This document shows positions 43,662 through 52,391 of a stretch of DNA of 64,000 bases, one piece after another. Origin of the DNA: Variovorax fucosicus (lineage in GTDB: Bacteria; Pseudomonadota; Gammaproteobacteria; Burkholderiales; Burkholderiaceae_C). Within the stretch, counting starts at the first letter, position 1. Each line of letters begins with the position of its first letter. The translations under genes and the position numbers were made by a program. Under the pieces are notes generated by a model. The model saw nothing but the letters and a program-made list of their open reading frames with translations, made no database searches and was not told where the DNA came from. The stretch covers positions 868,001-932,000 of the forward strand of contig NZ_JASZYU010000002.1 in the NCBI RefSeq assembly GCF_030316825.1. Direction: 5' to 3'.

Positions 43662-44328
43662 GACGCGCCTCCAGGTATTTGCCGAAACGCGCGAGCGGAT
43701 AGGACAGCATGAAATAAAGAACGAGCACGGTGCCATACACCAGCGTCGCGGAAAAGCCCTTGTTGTTCATCGTCTTGCCGGCAAAGGCCAGCTCTACCAC
43801 GCCGATCTGGGAGGCCAGCGCCGTATCCTTGATGAACAGCACGAAGAAGCCGAACACCGGCGGCAGGATGATCTTCCAGGCTTGCGGCACGATCACCATG
43901 CGCAGCATCTGCAGGTAGCTGAAGTTGAGCGTGATGGCCGCGTCCCACTGGTTCTGGTGCACCGACTCCATGCCGCTGCGCACGATCTCGGCGATAAAAG
44001 CGGTGGCGATCAGGCACACGCTGATCAGCGCCACGGTGAACATGCTCAGGTCGGCACTCAGCCCCTGGAAGATGAAGAACACCAGCATCAGCGTGACCAG
44101 GAACGGAATGCGCCGGAACAGCTCCGTCACCAGTTGCACCGCGAAACGCAGGGGCCTGAGCGCGGGGCGCGTGCTCAGCCGCACCGCCGCCAGCACGAAG
44201 CCGAGCGTGAATCCGACGATGCAGCCGATCGCCGAGAGCGCGAAGGTCACGCCGAGCGCCTTCGCAAAGAAGAGGAGGTTGTAGTAGCTGAAGAAGCGTG
44301 GCAGCTCATCCACGATCTGCTGCCACAT
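43639..44328 (-). CDS. Amino-acid ABC transporter permease (second subunit)
   Basis: 229 residues, starting at ATG 44328 (MWQQIVDELPRFFSYYNLLF). It is an inner-membrane permease of the HisM/GltK type with about five membrane helices. The coupling-helix region (EIVRSGMESVHQNQWDAAITL) is the EAA loop that contacts the ATPase. Its start codon overlaps the stop of the first permease (TGATG). With its partner it forms the transport channel for an amino acid or related solute. Confidence 0.95.
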   Translation of the reverse strand: MWQQIVDELPRFFSYYNLLFFAKALGVTFALSAIGCIVGFTLGFVLAAVRLSTRPALRPLRFAVQLVTELFRRIPFLVTLMLVFFIFQGLSADLSMFTVALISVCLIATAFIAEIVRSGMESVHQNQWDAAITLNFSYLQMLRMVIVPQAWKIILPPVFGFFVLFIKDTALASQIGVVELAFAGKTMNNKGFSATLVYGTVLVLYFMLSYPLARFGKYLEARLAPTRNR

Positions 44329-44996
44329 CAGAACCACCTCATCTTGGCGCGGAAGAAGCGCTTGCCCACGAAGGCCAGCGACAGCGTGGCGATCAGCGTG
44401 ATCACGATATAGAGCACGGCTGCCACCGAGAACACCTCGACCGAACGGAAGGTCTCGGAGTTGATGTTGTAGGCGCGGCCGGTCAGTTCCTCGACGCCGA
44501 ACACGGCGGCCATCGAGGTGCCCAGCGTCATCAGGATGTACTGGTTGGACAAGGGCGGAAACAGAACGCGCACGATGTGCGGCAGGATCACGTAGCGAAT
44601 GGTCTGCATGCGCGAGAAGCCCAGCGTCTCGGCCGCTTCGAGCTCGGGCCGACGCACCGACTCGAAGCCGGCGCGCTGGATTTCGGTGAGGTAGGCACCG
44701 GCATTGAGCGTCATGCCGATCAGCACGGCCTGGTAGGGCGACAGCACGATTCCGGCATCGGGCAGGGCGAAGAAGATGAAGAAGATCTGGATCAACTGCG
44801 GCGTGTTGGTGAAGAACACGACGTACGCGCCGACGACGCGCCGCGCCCACTTCGGGCCATAGGCCCGCACGGAAGCGCCGGCCAGCCCGATCAGCATGCC
44901 GAACGCGAACGCGAGGAATGCGATCTGCAGGCTGAGCCAGGCGCCGGCGATCAGGTAGGGCAGCCGGTCGAGCACCGGCGTGAAGTCGAACTGCAA
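44328..44996 (-). CDS. Amino-acid ABC transporter permease (first subunit)
   Basis: 222 residues. The start is TTG 44996 (MQFDFTPVLDRLPYLI), with a poor ribosome site, so its expression may depend on translation of the binding-protein gene that ends nine bases upstream. HisQ/GltJ-type membrane helices are clear, with the EAA loop in EIQRAGFESVRRPELEAAETLG. It pairs with the second permease encoded directly downstream. Confidence 0.93.
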   Translation of the reverse strand: MQFDFTPVLDRLPYLIAGAWLSLQIAFLAFAFGMLIGLAGASVRAYGPKWARRVVGAYVVFFTNTPQLIQIFFIFFALPDAGIVLSPYQAVLIGMTLNAGAYLTEIQRAGFESVRRPELEAAETLGFSRMQTIRYVILPHIVRVLFPPLSNQYILMTLGTSMAAVFGVEELTGRAYNINSETFRSVEVFSVAAVLYIVITLIATLSLAFVGKRFFRAKMRWF

Positions 44997-45005
44997 GGGA
45001 GGGCT

Positions 45006-45839
45006 TTACTTGTAGGTGGGCGCGCTGCGCGGGTCATGCAGCATCGGGCCGCCGAACCACTTCTTCCAGCGTTCGTCCACATAGCCGTTGCGATGCAGTT
45101 CCTTGACGGCGGCGCTGAGCTTTTCGCGCAGCGCGTCGTTGCCCTTCTGCACGCCGATGGCGCAGAAATAGACGTCGATAGGCGCGTCGACGATCCGCCA
45201 GTCGATCTTGTACTTGGCGGTGTGCTCGGTCATGAAGTCCATCACGTCGATCATCGCGTCGGCACGGCCCTGGGCGATGGCGCGCACTGCGTCGGGGTAG
45301 TTGTCGAGCAGCAGCAGCTGCGCCTTCGGCAGCTTTTCCTGCACCAGCTTGACCGGGGTGGCGCCGCGCACTTCGACCAGCCGCACGGCGGGGTCGTTGA
45401 GCTCCATGTAGTCCTTGTACGGCTTGGCCTTGGTCGTCAGAACGCCCAGCACCTCGGTGTGCAGCGGCACGGTGAAGTCGATGACCTTCTGGCGCTCGGC
45501 CGTGATCGTCATCGCGCCGAGCACGGCATCGATCTTGCCGCTGCTCACGAACGGAATGCGATCCGGCGAGCCGACCTGCACGATTTCGGTCTTGACGCCC
45601 AGCACTTCGCCGAGCTTCTTCGCGATGTCGACATCGAAGCCGTCGATCTCGTTCTTGTCATTGAAGATGCCCAGCGGCGGCAGCGTGGGGTTGACGCCGA
45701 TCACCAGCTTCTTGCTGGCCACGATCTCGTCGAGCGTGCGCGCCGATACGGCAACCGGCAGGCCCAGCATGGCCGAACCCAGTGCCAGCGCGGCGCCCGC
45801 GAGCAGCGTGCGGCGCGCTGCGTTTCTGATGTGCTTCAT
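45006..45839 (-). CDS. Amino-acid ABC transporter substrate-binding protein
   Basis: 277 residues, starting at ATG 45839 with GGAGAA upstream. A signal peptide with an Arg-rich start (MKHIRNAARRTLLAG) ends near AVSA-RT. The SBP_bac_3 fold is shown by KKLVIGVNPTLPPLGIFND, EIDGFDVDIAKKLGEVLG, DRIPFVSSGKIDAVLGAMTIT, and VIDFTVPLHTE. It is the first gene of the transporter operon. The ligand may be an amino acid, opine or cyclic imino acid; the residues seen do not decide. Confidence 0.95.
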   Translation of the reverse strand: MKHIRNAARRTLLAGAALALGSAMLGLPVAVSARTLDEIVASKKLVIGVNPTLPPLGIFNDKNEIDGFDVDIAKKLGEVLGVKTEIVQVGSPDRIPFVSSGKIDAVLGAMTITAERQKVIDFTVPLHTEVLGVLTTKAKPYKDYMELNDPAVRLVEVRGATPVKLVQEKLPKAQLLLLDNYPDAVRAIAQGRADAMIDVMDFMTEHTAKYKIDWRIVDAPIDVYFCAIGVQKGNDALREKLSAAVKELHRNGYVDERWKKWFGGPMLHDPRSAPTYK

Positions 45840-45941
45840 CGAAATGTTCTCCGGAAAAGATGGATGGAAATGAACGGAAGGCAACGCAAGACAAGTGCCA
45901 GATTCTTCGGTGTCTGCAAAAAATATTACTCTTATATATGG

Positions 45942-45953
45942 AATGTATACAAT
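45942..45953. promoter_or_regulatory. Putative GntR/FCD operator in the divergent promoter region
   Basis: AATGTATACAAT contains the palindrome TGTATACA and sits in an AT-rich stretch (about 45915-45960) between the transporter operon (minus) and the dehydrogenase operon (plus). A near-identical site precedes the GntR regulator gene at 42143-42154. One bound regulator could control both directions. Confidence 0.68.
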
Positions 45954-46012
45954 AATTCGAATCGGGTCTACTCCTGATCCGAAGACCTGTTGCCGACTGA
46001 AATCCCTGCCTC

Positions 46013-46333
46013 ATGACGCCTCCCATGCCTGTTCCCTCCCTGCGTGCGATCGGCAGCGTGCAGCGCGGCGCGCCGACCTTCTTCACGGTCGACGGCGTGG
46101 TGATCAGTGCGTTTGCGGGGGAGAGCGTGGCTTGCGCGCTGTGGGCTGCCGGCATGCGCGAACTGCGCCACAGTCCACGCGCCGACCTGCCGCGCGGCAT
46201 GTTCTGCCTGATGGGTTCCTGCCAAGAGTGCCTGGTGTGGGTCGGCTTGCGCAAGCTGCCGTCGTGCCAGGTGCCGGTGAGCGAAGGGCTCGCGGTCGAG
46301 ACCTTGCCGCATCGGGAGCGCCCGCGTGGTTGA
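46013..46333 (+). CDS. (2Fe-2S)-binding subunit of a three-subunit FAD dehydrogenase (HcnA/LhpF-like)
   Basis: 106 residues; ATG 46013, with 46025 also possible. A ferredoxin-like fold (FFTVDGVVISAFAGESVACALWAAG) carries Cys65, Cys70, Cys73 and Cys85 (GMFCLMGSCQECLVWV, then SCQVPV) as the 2Fe-2S ligands. It is the small subunit of dye-linked dehydrogenases such as hydrogen cyanide synthase, octopine/nopaline oxidase and D-hydroxyproline dehydrogenase. It overlaps the next subunit gene by eight bases. Confidence 0.92.
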   Translation: MTPPMPVPSLRAIGSVQRGAPTFFTVDGVVISAFAGESVACALWAAGMRELRHSPRADLPRGMFCLMGSCQECLVWVGLRKLPSCQVPVSEGLAVETLPHRERPRG

Positions 46334-47774
46334 GGGTGTGGGCCACGCGGTCGATCTGCTGGTCATCGGTGCCGGCCCGGCTGGCGCCCGCGCGGCGCTG
46401 CGTGCCCATGCCTGTGGATTGAAGGTTCTGCTGGTCGACGAGAACGTTGATGCCGGCGGGCAGGTCTATCGCCCGCTGCCGGTCGGCTTCTCGCGCAGCG
46501 CCGGCGCACCACGCTCGAAGGAGGCGCGGGCCGGTGACGACCTGCGCGCCGCGCTGCGAAACGCCGGCGTTGACTGCCGCTTCGGCCACAAGGTCTGGAA
46601 CATCGGAACCGACCTGCGCACCGACCTGATCGGGCCGGACGGCTCGGCCAGCTGGCAGCCGCGCGCGCTGCTGGTCGCCACCGGCACCACCGAGCGTGTC
46701 GTGCCTTTCGAAGGCTGGACGCTGCCAGGCGTGATGGGCCTGGCCGCCGCGACCATCCTGCTCAAGTCGCAGAACATGCTGCCGGGTCGCCGCACGCTGG
46801 TGGCGGGCAGCGGCCCGCTGCTGCTGGCGGTGGCCGATGGCATCCTGAAGGCCGGCGGGGCAGTGGCGGCGGTGGTCGACCTGGCGAGCCGGGCCGAATG
46901 GCTGCGCGCGCTGCCCGCGCTCGCGGGCCGGCCCGACCTGCTGTGGCGGGGCCTGCAATGGCAGGCGAAGCTGCGGCTGGCCGGCGTGCCGGTGCTGTAT
47001 CGCCATGGCGTGCATGCGGCCGAAGCGACGGACGACGGCCTGCGCGTGCACGTGCAGCCGGTCGATGCAACCGGGCGTCCGCTGGCCGACGGCGCGCGGC
47101 GCACGATCGAGGCCAACTGCCTCACGGTGGGCCATGGCCTGGTGCCGGCAACCGACGTGACGCGCCTTCTGCGCGCACGCCATCGCTATGCCGCCGAGCG
47201 CGGCGGCTGGATCGCCGAGACGGACGAAGACGGTCGCACTTCGGTTGCAGGCGTTTATCTGGCCGGCGATGGTGCCGGTATCGCGGGCGCTGCTGCGGCA
47301 GGCGCTCACGGTGAGCTGGCCGCGCTGGCCTGCGCCGCCGATCTCGGACGCATCGGCAAGGCGGCCCACGCGAACGAGCGGGCAGGGCTTCTGCGTGCCT
47401 GGACACGACCGGCGCGCTTCGGGCATGCCATGGCAGGTCTCATGGCCTTGCGCGAAGGCGCCGTCGCAGGTATTGCGGGCAGCACCATCGTGTGCCGTTG
47501 TGAAGACGTGACCCGCGCGGAGATCGATGCGGCAGCACGCGAAGGCGCGCGCGACCTGAACCAGCTCAAGGCCTGGACGCGCTGCGGAATGGGCCCATGC
47601 CAGGGCCGCAGCTGTGGCGATGTGACCGGCGCGCTGTTGGCCCCCCACGCCGGCAGCCGCGAGGCCGTGGGCTGCTTCACCGGCCGCGCGCCGTTGCGGC
47701 CGGTGTCGCTGGCCGAGGTCGCGGGCGACTACACCTACGCCGACATTCCGATTCCGAAAGCGGCGCCGCTGTGA
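46326..47774 (+). CDS. NAD(P)/FAD-dependent oxidoreductase subunit with BFD-like Fe-S domain (HcnB/OoxA-like)
   Basis: 482 residues, starting at GTG 46326. The FAD-binding start LLVIGAGPAGARAALRAHACG is followed by LVATGTTERVVPFEGW, a second dinucleotide site (LVAGSGPLLLAVADGI) and GVYLAGDGAGI. The C-terminus is a BFD-like 2Fe-2S domain with Cys390, Cys392, Cys420 and Cys425 (VCRCEDVTRAEI, CGMGPCQGRSC). This is the alpha subunit of HcnABC-, OoxAB- or LhpBEF-type enzymes. Its stop overlaps the next gene start (GTGA). The electron acceptor is probably the respiratory chain. Confidence 0.93.
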   Translation: MVEGVGHAVDLLVIGAGPAGARAALRAHACGLKVLLVDENVDAGGQVYRPLPVGFSRSAGAPRSKEARAGDDLRAALRNAGVDCRFGHKVWNIGTDLRTDLIGPDGSASWQPRALLVATGTTERVVPFEGWTLPGVMGLAAATILLKSQNMLPGRRTLVAGSGPLLLAVADGILKAGGAVAAVVDLASRAEWLRALPALAGRPDLLWRGLQWQAKLRLAGVPVLYRHGVHAAEATDDGLRVHVQPVDATGRPLADGARRTIEANCLTVGHGLVPATDVTRLLRARHRYAAERGGWIAETDEDGRTSVAGVYLAGDGAGIAGAAAAGAHGELAALACAADLGRIGKAAHANERAGLLRAWTRPARFGHAMAGLMALREGAVAGIAGSTIVCRCEDVTRAEIDAAAREGARDLNQLKAWTRCGMGPCQGRSCGDVTGALLAPHAGSREAVGCFTGRAPLRPVSLAEVAGDYTYADIPIPKAAPL

Positions 47775-48910
47775 GCACGGTGACCACCGGCTACGACGCG
47801 ATCGTCATCGGCGGCGGCGTCATGGGCTGCTCGACCGCGCTGCATCTGGCACAGGGAGGCATGCGCGTTGCCGTGATCGACCGCGGACCCTTGTGCCGCG
47901 AGGCCTCTGGCGTCAACGCCGGCACGCTCACCCTGCACATGACCCGCGCTGCGCTGGTGCCATATGCGATGCGGGCCTGGCGCATGTGGATGGAGGCCGA
48001 GCAATGGCTCGGCATGGGCGTGCAGGCCACGCACGTGCCCGGCCTCACGCTGGCCTTCACCGAAGGCGAATGCGAGCTGGTCGAGCTGCGCGCGAAGGCG
48101 CGTCGCGAATACGGCGCGCCGATCGAAGTGATCTCGCCCGAACACGCACGCGAGATCGAGCCCGGCGTCCATCCCGACCTGCTGAAGGCCGGCTACTGCG
48201 AAATCGACGGCTTCGCCAGCGCCTACCTCACAGGCCGTGCCTTCCGCCATGCGCTCACGCGCGCGGGCGTCGGGGTGCTGGAGAACACGCCCGTCGATGC
48301 CATCGAATCCGGCGACGCCGGCCACACGGTGCGCTTCACCGGTGCGGCCGGCGCCGGCACGCTGCGCACGCGGCGCGTGGTGCTGGCCGGCGGTGTCTGG
48401 ATCGAGGACATGCTGGCCTGGCTTGGTGTGCAGATCCCGATCAAGGTGCTGGTCAACCAGCTCATCGTCACCGAGCGCATCCGGCCGGTGATGCGCACGG
48501 TGCTCAGCGTGGCCAATGGTTTGCTTTCGCTCAAGCAGTTTGCCAACGGCACCGTGCTGATCGGCGGCGGCTGGCAAGGCGAGGGCGACCGCGTACGCGG
48601 CGGCGTCGAGGCGCGGCCGCAGAACCTGGTCGGCAACATGCGGCTGGCCGCCTATGCAGTGCCGGCGCTGGCCGAAGCGCGCGTGGCGCGCATCTGGCTC
48701 GGCCTCGAGGCCGAGACTGCCGACGCCATGCCGATCATTGGCGACGTGCCCGGTGTGCGCGACGCCTACGTGGTCGGCAGTGCGCATTCGGGCTACACCA
48801 GTGGCCCATTCATGGGCCGCATCCTGGCCCAGCACATCCTCGGCCAGATACCTGACCTGCCGTTGTTCGAACCCGCCCGCCTGCTGGGCATGCCGATGCC
48901 CGGCGCCTGA
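47771..48910 (+). CDS. FAD-dependent amine/amino-acid oxidoreductase subunit (HcnC/OoxB-like)
   Basis: 379 residues, starting at GTG 47771, overlapping the previous stop by four bases. A DAO-family enzyme: AIVIGGGVMGCSTALHLAQGG for FAD, DRGPLCREASGVNAG, VVLAGGVWIEDM and the C-terminal HSGYTSGPFMGRILA. This subunit should oxidise a C-N bond of an amino acid, imino acid or opine, passing electrons to the Fe-S subunits. It is third in the plus-strand operon, with the DapA-family enzyme next, as in D-hydroxyproline catabolism, but no epimerase is present. Confidence 0.93.
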   Translation: MSTVTTGYDAIVIGGGVMGCSTALHLAQGGMRVAVIDRGPLCREASGVNAGTLTLHMTRAALVPYAMRAWRMWMEAEQWLGMGVQATHVPGLTLAFTEGECELVELRAKARREYGAPIEVISPEHAREIEPGVHPDLLKAGYCEIDGFASAYLTGRAFRHALTRAGVGVLENTPVDAIESGDAGHTVRFTGAAGAGTLRTRRVVLAGGVWIEDMLAWLGVQIPIKVLVNQLIVTERIRPVMRTVLSVANGLLSLKQFANGTVLIGGGWQGEGDRVRGGVEARPQNLVGNMRLAAYAVPALAEARVARIWLGLEAETADAMPIIGDVPGVRDAYVVGSAHSGYTSGPFMGRILAQHILGQIPDLPLFEPARLLGMPMPGA

Positions 48911-48928
48911 AACTGCTCTGCCCACGCC

Positions 48929-49864
48929 ATGATCCCTGACCGCTCCAACGCCTTCCACGGCATCTACGCCGCCACGCTTTGCCCCTTGCTCGACGACGGG
49001 CGCATCGACGAGACCACGCTGGCGCGGCATCTGGAAGCCAACGCTTTCGTGCCCGGCATGGCCGGCCTGCTCATCAACGGCCATGCGGGCGAGAACTTCA
49101 TGTTGTCGCGCGAAGAAAAGCGCCGCGTTGCCGAGATCGCGGCCGAGGTCTGCGGTCGTCGCTCCATCCTGGTGAGCGGAATCAACGCCGAAGACAGTTT
49201 CGAGGCGCAGCGCCATGTCGACGATGCAAAGGCTGCAGGCGCCGATGCGGTGCTGCTGTTCCCGCCGTTCTCCTGGGCGTTGTCGCAAGACGAGCACATG
49301 GCGGTCACGCACCACCGCATTGCCAACGCCAATGCGCAGATGCCGCTGATGCTCTACCAGGCCGGCGTGAATGCCGGTGCGATGGCCTACAGGCCCGAGG
49401 TGCTGGCCGAGCTCGCGCAACTGCCGCATGTGGTCGGCATCAAGGAGGGCAGCTGGGAAGCGGCCGCCTACGAGGCCAGCCTGCGACTGGTGAAGCGGGT
49501 GGCGCCGCACGTGGCGATGATGGCCTCGGGCGACGAGCACCTCTTCACCTGCTTCCTGGTCGGCAGCGAGGGCAGCCTGGTGAGCCTGGCGGCGGTCACG
49601 CCCGAACTCGTGATCGCGCTCGAGCAGGCGATCCGGCGCCAGGATCTCGACGAAGCCCGTCGCCTCAACGATCGCATCTACCCGCTCGCCAAGGCGATCT
49701 ACGGCACGGCGCCGGGCGGCTACGCCACGGCACGCCTGAAGACCTGCCTGAAGCTGCTGGGCCGCATTCCGAGCGACACGATGCGCCTGCCGATGGGCCC
49801 GCTTCCTGCTGCGGAAGTGACTGCGCTGGAACGTGCGCTGGCCGCGGCCGGCGTGCACGCCTGA
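48929..49864 (+). CDS. Dihydrodipicolinate synthase family protein (catabolic paralogue)
   Basis: 311 residues, starting at ATG 48929. A class I TIM-barrel lyase with a non-standard substrate pocket: INGHAGENFMLSREEKRRV replaces the usual GTTGE segment, FPPFSWALSQDEH follows, Tyr lies in LMLYQAGVN and Schiff-base Lys172 in VVGIKEGSW. It may act on a cyclic imino acid or keto acid produced by the upstream dehydrogenase, as pyrroline-hydroxycarboxylate deaminase does in hydroxyproline breakdown. It is distinct from the DapA-like protein at 33028. The exact reaction is unknown. Confidence 0.9.
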   Translation: MIPDRSNAFHGIYAATLCPLLDDGRIDETTLARHLEANAFVPGMAGLLINGHAGENFMLSREEKRRVAEIAAEVCGRRSILVSGINAEDSFEAQRHVDDAKAAGADAVLLFPPFSWALSQDEHMAVTHHRIANANAQMPLMLYQAGVNAGAMAYRPEVLAELAQLPHVVGIKEGSWEAAAYEASLRLVKRVAPHVAMMASGDEHLFTCFLVGSEGSLVSLAAVTPELVIALEQAIRRQDLDEARRLNDRIYPLAKAIYGTAPGGYATARLKTCLKLLGRIPSDTMRLPMGPLPAAEVTALERALAAAGVHA

Positions 49865-49888
49865 CCCGCTTTTTTGGAGACCGACCCC

Positions 49889-51301
49889 ATGTCCCGCAAG
49901 ATCATCCGCAACGGCCGCATCGTCACCGCGGTCGACGACTACACCGCCGACATCCTGGTCGACGATGGCCGCATCGTCGCGATCGGCCTCGCGCTCGATG
50001 CCGGGCCCGATGCGCAGGTCATCGACGCGAAGGGCCTCATGGTGCTGCCCGGCGGCGTGGATTGCCACACGCACATGGACAACACCTTCGGTGCCTCGAC
50101 CACCTGCGACAGCTTCGAGTCGGGCACGCGCTCGGCGGCGTTCGGCGGCACCACCACGATCGTCGACTTCGCGTTCCAGCGCAAGGAGGTGAGCGTGCTC
50201 GAAGCGATCGAGCGCACGCGCGAGAAGGGCGCGGCCGGCGCCTGCATCGACTATGGCTTCCACGTCATCGTGACCGGTGTCGACGCGCAGGCGCTGGCCG
50301 ACATGCAGCACGCGATCCGGCACGAAGGCATCTCGAGCTTCAAGATGTTCATGGCCTACCCGGGCTCGGTGATGGTCGACGACGCAGCCATCTTTCAGGC
50401 CATGCGCATGGTCGGGCAGCACGGCGGCATGATCGCGCTGCATGCCGAGAACGGCACCATCATCGAGCTGCTGATCCAGGAGGCGCTGGCGCAGGGCCAC
50501 ACGGCGCCGAAGTACCACGCGCTGACACGCCCGGCGATCATGGAAGGCGAGGCCACGCACCGCGGCATCAAGCTCGCCGAACTGGCCGAGGCGCCGGTGT
50601 ACTTCGTGCACCTGTCTGCCAAGGAGGCACTCAAGCATGTGGTCGAAGCGCGCGACATGGGCGTGCCGGTGTTCGCAGAGACTTGTCCGCACTACCTGTT
50701 CTTTGACGACAGCGCCTACGACAGCGACGACTTTGATCTGGCCCGCTACGTGATGAGTCCGCCGCTGCGCTCGAAGGAATCGCAGAAGGCGCTGTGGACG
50801 GCGCTGCGCACCGACGACCTGCAACTGGTGTCGACCGACCACTGCCCGTTCTGCATGAAGGAGGGGCACCTCGGCCGCATCAACCAGAAGCCCTACGGCC
50901 GCGACGATTTCTCGAAGATCCCGAACGGCGTGCCCGGCGTCGAGACACGCATGCCCACGCTGTACGACGGTGGCGTGCGCGCCGGCCGCATCTCGCTCAA
51001 CCGCTTCGTCGAACTCACGTCGACCGCGCCGGCCAAGCTGTTCGGCATGTTCCCGAAGAAGGGCACCATCGCCGTCGGCAGCGATGCCGACCTCGTGCTG
51101 TTCGACCCCGACGCCCAGCATGTGATCTCGGCCGCAACGCAACACGGCAACGCCGATTTCACCTTGTTCGAGGGCAAGGCCGTCACCGGCAAGGTCTGCA
51201 AGGTGATGTTGCGCGGCGAACTGCTGGTCGACGGCGAGCAGTGGCTCGGCAAGCCCGGCGGCGGCCAGTTCGTGGCGCGCGGCGAGTCGGGCGGCTGGTA
51301 G
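49889..51301 (+). CDS. hydA: Dihydropyrimidinase/D-hydantoinase
   Basis: A 470-residue amidohydrolase that opens dihydropyrimidine or 5-substituted hydantoin rings to N-carbamoyl amino acids. Metal ligands are visible: His60 and His62 (GGVDCHTHMD), carboxylated Lys152 (SFKMFMAYPG), His in YFVHLSAKEA, and Asp in VSTDHCPF. The length is standard. ATG 49889 follows TTTGGAGA. It is in the dehydrogenase/DapA-family operon, which is unusual. No carbamoylase gene follows, so the fate of the carbamoyl product is open. Confidence 0.95.
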   Translation: MSRKIIRNGRIVTAVDDYTADILVDDGRIVAIGLALDAGPDAQVIDAKGLMVLPGGVDCHTHMDNTFGASTTCDSFESGTRSAAFGGTTTIVDFAFQRKEVSVLEAIERTREKGAAGACIDYGFHVIVTGVDAQALADMQHAIRHEGISSFKMFMAYPGSVMVDDAAIFQAMRMVGQHGGMIALHAENGTIIELLIQEALAQGHTAPKYHALTRPAIMEGEATHRGIKLAELAEAPVYFVHLSAKEALKHVVEARDMGVPVFAETCPHYLFFDDSAYDSDDFDLARYVMSPPLRSKESQKALWTALRTDDLQLVSTDHCPFCMKEGHLGRINQKPYGRDDFSKIPNGVPGVETRMPTLYDGGVRAGRISLNRFVELTSTAPAKLFGMFPKKGTIAVGSDADLVLFDPDAQHVISAATQHGNADFTLFEGKAVTGKVCKVMLRGELLVDGEQWLGKPGGGQFVARGESGGW

Positions 51302-51309
51302 GCGAGACG

Positions 51310-51567
51310 ATGCCGCTCTACAGCTACGCCTGCGCCGAATGCGGGCCGTTCACGGCGCTGCGGTCGATCGCCGACTTTCGCGAGCCCGCGCCGTGTCCCG
51401 CGTGCGGTGCTGCGTCGGGCCGGGTGCTGTCGGCGCCCGCGCTGCTGGGGCGCACGCAGCGCCGTGCGCCGGGCAGCCCGATGGCCGGGCCTTCGTACCA
51501 GCGGCTGTCGCAGCATGGTGGTGGCTGCGGTTGTTGCGCCCCGGCCCGCGCGCAGGGCGGGCGATAG
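51310..51567 (+). CDS. FmdB family zinc-ribbon protein
   Basis: 85 residues, starting at ATG 51310. MPLYSYACAECG with Cys8/Cys11 and CPACG with Cys29/Cys32 form the FmdB zinc ribbon. The tail has a second Cys cluster (GGGCGCCAP). FmdB was named as a putative regulator of an amidase gene in Methylophilus, and members often accompany amide- and ring-opening hydrolases, as here after hydA (nine bases). Its molecular role is not established. Confidence 0.9.
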   Translation: MPLYSYACAECGPFTALRSIADFREPAPCPACGAASGRVLSAPALLGRTQRRAPGSPMAGPSYQRLSQHGGGCGCCAPARAQGGR

Positions 51568-51583
51568 CGGCGCATTGCGGCGC

Positions 51584-52270
51584 TCAGCGCTTCGTGGCGA
51601 CCGTGGTCGGCTGCGCGGCTGCAGCCGCTGGGGCCGAGATTTCGATCGTGAGTTCGACGATCGATCCTTCACGCCATACGCGCAGCGGCGCGCGGTAACC
51701 GGGCGCCATCAGGCCGACGATGGACTTCAGCTCGGTGGGGGTCTGTACCCGCTGCCCCGCAATTTCGACGATCACATCGCGTTCGCGCAGGCCTGCCGGC
51801 CCGGCCGGTGCGACCACGAGCGCGCCGCGCGGCGCGTCCATGCCCAGCGTGCGGGCCACCGCAGGTGTGACGGGCTCGAGCTGAACGCCGAGTTGGCCGC
51901 TGGCCGCCGACTTCGCTGCCGCTGCAGCCGCGACGGCGCGCGGGTCGTCACAGCCTTTTTCGCGCTGCACCTGCTCGATTGCGCTGACATGCCAGCCGTA
52001 GACCGTGTGCGTGAAGCCGGCCGTGATGCGGTAACCGTGTTGCATTGCGGGCAGAAAGCGCGCCAGCATCTCGCAGTCGTTGCCCCGGTAGTCGGCGGGG
52101 GCCGCATTCACGCGTTCGGGCGTTTGCGCAGCCAGATCGACCGGCATGTCCAGCCGGGTGCGCTCACCCGGTGCGCCGCAGGCCGACAGCAGGCCGAGCA
52201 CTGCCAGCGTGCAGCACAAAACGGGACGCCGGAGCGCTGAAAGAGGAGTCGATGTCGGGTGCATGGTCAT
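51584..52270 (-). CDS. PDZ-domain lipoprotein
   Basis: 228 residues, starting at ATG 52270 (52264 is also possible). The lipobox GLLSAC puts the lipidated Cys at 31. The middle part (RGNDCEMLARFLPAMQHGYRI, ACC-like Cys pair with GCDDP) is unassigned. The C-terminal half is a PDZ domain (GQLGVQLEPVTPAVARTLG, GALVVAPAGPAGLRERDVIVEIAG, PTELKSIVGLM). No protease domain is present, so it may be a periplasmic adaptor. It converges with the fmdB-like gene. Confidence 0.85.
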   Translation of the reverse strand: MTMHPTSTPLSALRRPVLCCTLAVLGLLSACGAPGERTRLDMPVDLAAQTPERVNAAPADYRGNDCEMLARFLPAMQHGYRITAGFTHTVYGWHVSAIEQVQREKGCDDPRAVAAAAAAKSAASGQLGVQLEPVTPAVARTLGMDAPRGALVVAPAGPAGLRERDVIVEIAGQRVQTPTELKSIVGLMAPGYRAPLRVWREGSIVELTIEISAPAAAAAQPTTVATKR

Positions 52271-52391
52271 CGGAGGCCGTCGCGCAATTTTCGTTCCGCG
52301 GCTCGGCGCGGGGCATTGCACGTGCGGCATAGACGCCGGGAAAAAGTAGCGGGTGCGCGCAATTTCGCACGGCCGCGGCAGGACGAGTGGC

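Noticed and set aside
47735..51145. A 1136-codon open frame on the minus strand across the dehydrogenase, DapA-family and hydantoinase genes
   Set aside because: It spans three strong genes on the other strand, and its translation is His/Arg/Asp-rich with no motif. A shadow of codon bias.
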